The notes under the pieces are model-generated. The model ran no database searches. It was not told the DNA's origin and was given only the letters and a program-made list of their open reading frames with translations. Source: Symbiodinium kawagutii (lineage: Eukaryota; Sar; Dinophyceae; Suessiales; Symbiodiniaceae). Taken from it: 64,000 bases of DNA. Every line of letters begins with the position of its first letter. Position 1 is the stretch's first letter. Location: NCBI GenBank assembly GCA_009767595.1, contig VSDK01016450.1, positions 287,527 to 351,526 on the forward strand. Reading direction: 5' to 3'. This document shows, one piece after another, positions 60,990 through 64,000 of the stretch. Both the position numbers and the translations under genes were made by a program.

Positions 60990-61141
60990 CGAAACTTCAT
61001 CTCCTCGTGGGGTTGCATCGTTCGGAGCTTCGACGGCGTGATCTCCGTGGCGATAGCCATCCAGGCGGGTTGACCCAGGCCGATGCTGAAGCCCACCACG
61101 AAGCGCCACAGTAACAGCAACTGATGGCACCGGTGATGGCA
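60990..61141 (-). CDS. MFS transporter (SV2/SVOP-like), exon with TM4-TM5
   Basis: First recognisable exon of a major facilitator superfamily transporter, a membrane protein that moves small organic solutes. The translated RFVVGFSIGLGQPAW followed by ATEITPSKLR is the family pattern of an arginine-led TM4 with G-x-G-x-P, then the acidic E-I-x-P-x-x-x-R of the TM4/5 junction. The acceptor is a pyrimidine-rich cctcag and the proposed donor is GTTGGT, leaving phase 2. The last ten codons fit the family poorly, so the true donor may lie earlier. Exons for TM1-TM3 should lie to the right and were not recognised. The substrate cannot be inferred. Confidence 0.8.
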
Positions 61142-62253
61142 CTGAGGTGCATGGCTGGGGAATGCCAGGGCGAGGGTTGGCCCTGCCTTTAGCAAGGGGA
61201 CTATAAGGCTATACTATAAGGGATTTTAATAAGAAAACCTGTGATTTTACAAGGGCAACTATGGTTTATACTGATTTTAGGAGTTGTAGCCTGTGGTTTT
61301 GTAGGGAATGTGCGCTTGGAAATTCTAGAGGTAACTATGGTGAGTACTGGCTATATGTAGGGGTTTTAACCTTAAAATTCATCATGGATGATCGGGAGGG
61401 ATAATAACCAACAAACTTGTGGTTCAAACAACTGCTATATAGTGGCTTTAGATGGCCTTTGGTAACCCTGACTTTTTGTTGGGCAACTTAGTGATGAGCA
61501 ATAAATATGTTCGTTGAATTTGTGTTACTTGATGTTGAACAACATATATAGCATATATGTGATGGCCAATACTTATTCACCATCCAAAACAAAGGCAGGT
61601 GAACATCCAAGCAAAGACTATAGTGATCACTCGGGGGATGCTAACCCTGGTAGCGGGGTATTGAGTGACAACAACTGTGCAGCAACTGAGTTGGCTGCAA
61701 TATAGCTCAGTTGTTCCAGTTTTGCGTATGAAATGGCGACTCTTTCTCCAACAGTTTTGGTGCAAATTATGGTTTCTTGTGTGCTGGGTTCCAGCAAATG
61801 AAGAAACAACAACAAAGGAAGACCACTATGGAGGGACTACAGCGACAAATCCATGAGATAAATCCTGAAATGTCAAGTCTGACTCATTTGATCAACCATA
61901 ACCATTTCCCAATTCAATCCCTAAAAGCAACATCATAGCCACTGGTGATGCTTGAGAACAGTATTGACAATCAGGGCGCCGGTCTGCGATCCATCATGTG
62001 TGCGGTGATTCATTTTTGGAATGGAGGCTAGTACTTGTGCTGCCGAGGTTGGTTGCCGCACAAGCAATGCAATACCGAAGTGGTTGTTGAGAATTGCATG
62101 GTCAGTTACAATTCTCGCTGATCAAGCAATAGGTAAAACAAGATGAAGCCCACGAACCCGAATGCTTACACGTAAACTTGCGCAACAGAAAGTGTGAACA
62201 ACAAATTGTGCAGCTTCAACGATTTTTTTCCATGTGGTGAAGCGCGGCTTTCG
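61142..62253. other. No convincing gene
   Basis: Intron-like DNA upstream of the TM4/5 exon. Exons for TM1-TM3 were looked for here and not recognised. Confidence 0.4.
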
Positions 62254-62633
62254 GCGCAGCACCGCGGCGCAGCCAGTATCCGCCGCAAGCGTGGTAAGCC
62301 TGGCAACATTTCCAAGATTCACTTACCGGCTTTTGAATTTTACAGTCCTTAAACATTCTGTCAATCATTCATCAGCGCAAGACCTGGTAGCATTTAGGTT
62401 CATTATTTTATTGGACCAGCCAAACAAAATGACTAGACCATCATCGTCATCAACCAGCGTCCCAAGACTATTGCAGAACATACTTCAAATTCGGACAGCG
62501 CCTCTGCAGATTTTGGCACAGCACCGCAGCGCAGCCAGCATCCGCCGCGAGCGTGGCAAGCCTGGCAGCATTTCCAAGATTCACTTACCGACTTTTGATT
62601 TTTGCAGTCCTGAAACAGTATGTCAATCATTCC
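62254..62633. repeat. Two direct copies of a 117-bp sequence
   Basis: 62254-62370 and 62516-62633 share GCAGCCAGTATCCGCCGCAA-type sequence through TTTCCAAGATTCACTTACCG to TGTCAATCATTC, at roughly 90% identity. The second copy runs directly into the 105-bp array. Confidence 0.8.
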
Positions 62634-63459
62634 AAGGCCAACCTCGGGGTTTCCCGGTCAATAGAAACCAGATGTATCAGATACATCTGGCCAATTTGAG
62701 GTTTTTGGAGGCCCCAACAGCTCTACATACTCCATTCTAAGGCCAACCTCGGGGTTTCCCAGTCAATAAAAAACAGATGTATCAGATACATCTGGCCAAT
62801 TTGAAATTTTTGAAGGCCCCGGACAATTCTACAGACTCCATTCCAAGGCCAACCTCAGGGTTTCCCGGTCAATAGAAACCAGATGTATCAAATACATCTG
62901 GCCACTTTGAAGTTTTTGAAGGCCCCGGACAATTCTACAGACTCCATTCCAAGGCCAACCTCGGGGTTTCCCGGTCAATAGAAACCAGATGTATCAAATA
63001 CATCTGGCCAATTTGAGGTTTTTGGAGGCTCCAACAGCTGTACATACTCCATTCTAAGGCCAACCTCGGGGTTTCCCAGGCAATAAAAATCAGATGTATC
63101 AGATACATCTGGCCAAATTGAAGTTTTTGAAGGCCCCGGACAGTTCTACAGATTCCATTCCAAGGCCAACCTCGGGGTTTCCCGGTCAGTAAAAACCAAA
63201 TGTATCAAATACATCTGGCCACTTTGAAGTTTTTGGAGGCCCCAACAGCTCTACATACTCCATTCTAAGGCCAACCTCGGGGTTTCCCAGGCAATAAAAA
63301 TCAGATGTATCAAATACATCTGGCCACTTTGAAGTTTTTGGAGGCCCCAACAGCTCTACATACTCCATTCTAAGGCCAACCTCGGGGTTTCCCAGTCAAT
63401 AAAAACCAGATGTATCAGATACATCTGGCCAATTTGGGGTTTTTGAAGGCCCCGGACAG
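62632..63459. repeat. Eight-copy 105/106-bp tandem array with palindromic core
   Basis: GGCCAACCTCGGGGTTTCCC starts near 62636, 62741, 62847, 62953, 63058, 63164, 63269 and 63374. Each unit contains the near-perfect palindrome CAGATGTATCAGATACATCT (or with AAATAC) and GAGGCCCCAACAGC. Two unit subtypes (CAACAGCTCTACATACTCC and GGACAATTCTACAGACTCC) are interspersed, not strictly alternating. On the minus strand, 105-bp units give a 35-residue peptide repeat, but the 106-bp units break the frame, so coding is unlikely. Confidence 0.9.
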
Positions 63460-63907
63460 CAATCGTCCAAAACAACTTTAAATCACATTCAGCAACAAGG
63501 CCACCAGAACACTCCAATTTGCGACACTTCCAAAAAAAACGGTCCTCGTTTCGCAAAGACAGCCACGTCCACGCCACATCATATGAGCGCACGTCGACAC
63601 TGCATTCCAATGCCTCCAAGCAAGACAAAATTTAAAATCATTCATAATATCAAATTTCCGAAAAATCAAAAACACGATATACATGACATCACAAGTTGTG
63701 TTTCGTTCAACAAGAATACATAATGCTATATGAATACATAATTCTATGTGAATTTTTGTTTGTCCACATTCGCCTGTTGTTGCTGATAGGCACAGGCGAA
63801 CAGCACCCACGAAGCGCACCATCGATCGCACCCTTCTGGCCGCACGCCGATGCTATGACGTGACACAAAGGCAACGCCATAATCGCGAGCTCCGGCCCAA
63901 CTCGAGT

Positions 63908-63998
63908 GGCATGGGGACAACGCCGCCAATGCTATGGCATGGGGACAACGCCGCCAATGCTGTGGCATGGGGACACCGCCGCCAATGCTGTGGATGGG
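63908..63998. repeat. 28-bp tandem repeat at the window edge
   Basis: GGCATGGGGACAACGCCGCC then AATGCTAT, with starts at 63908, 63936 and 63964 and a partial copy after. It is GC-rich and probably continues beyond the window. Confidence 0.85.
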
Positions 63999-64000
63999 GG

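Noticed and set aside
63186-63628. 35-residue peptide repeat on the minus strand of the 105-bp array
   Set aside because: Units of 106 bp shift the frame, so no continuous repeat protein is possible.

Overview
The window looks like nuclear DNA of an intron-rich protist, most likely a dinoflagellate (perhaps Suessiales/Symbiodiniaceae-like). This is inferred from four things: all supportable coding is on the minus strand; exons are short (about 25-215 bp), GC-rich and separated by introns of hundreds to thousands of bases; some donors appear to be GC rather than GT; and introns are packed with short inverted-repeat elements. Nothing bacterial is present (no operons, Shine-Dalgarno sites, rRNA, tRNA or CRISPR). 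Most open frames longer than 60 codons are chance frames in introns. I called exons from splice signals, third-position GC and, above all, agreement of reading phase between neighbouring exons.

Right part (61.1 to 46.1 kb, minus strand): a major facilitator superfamily transporter resembling the SV2/SVOP group. Recognisable pieces run in order from TM4/5 (61.1 kb) through the central loop (57-56.5 kb), TM7 (53.8 kb), TM8 (52.6 kb), TM9 (50.8 kb), TM10 (49.5 kb), TM10/11 (48.8 kb) and TM12 (47.3 kb) to a probable stop codon at 46,069. The N-terminal third lies beyond what I could recognise, or outside the window. Immediately 3' of the stop is a perfect 23-bp hairpin.

Middle (45.4 to about 30 kb): many minus-strand candidate exons of one or more unrecognised genes. 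One exon carries an unmistakable FHA-domain core (32.5 kb).

Centre-left (29.3 to 15.6 kb): exons, ten of them a phase-consistent chain (27.1-15.6 kb), encode a Pro/Ala/Lys-rich, presumably disordered region that changes into ordinary globular sequence at 16.6-14.9 kb. An assembly gap of 25 N falls inside one exon.

Left (9.1 to 0.4 kb): another chain, phase-consistent from 7.3 to 0.4 kb, of an unrecognised protein. I cannot tell whether the middle and left chains are one giant gene or several head-to-tail genes.

Between exons there are at least three families of about 100-bp terminal-inverted-repeat elements (called F1, F2 and F3 here). Some have apparent 4-bp target duplications, and one F2 copy is nested in an F3 copy. 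There are also a one-orientation (CT)n-CCATCGCCATC motif, many TGATGGTT/AACCATCA-type simple arrays, and three tandem arrays at the right edge, including eight copies of a 105-bp unit with a palindromic core.
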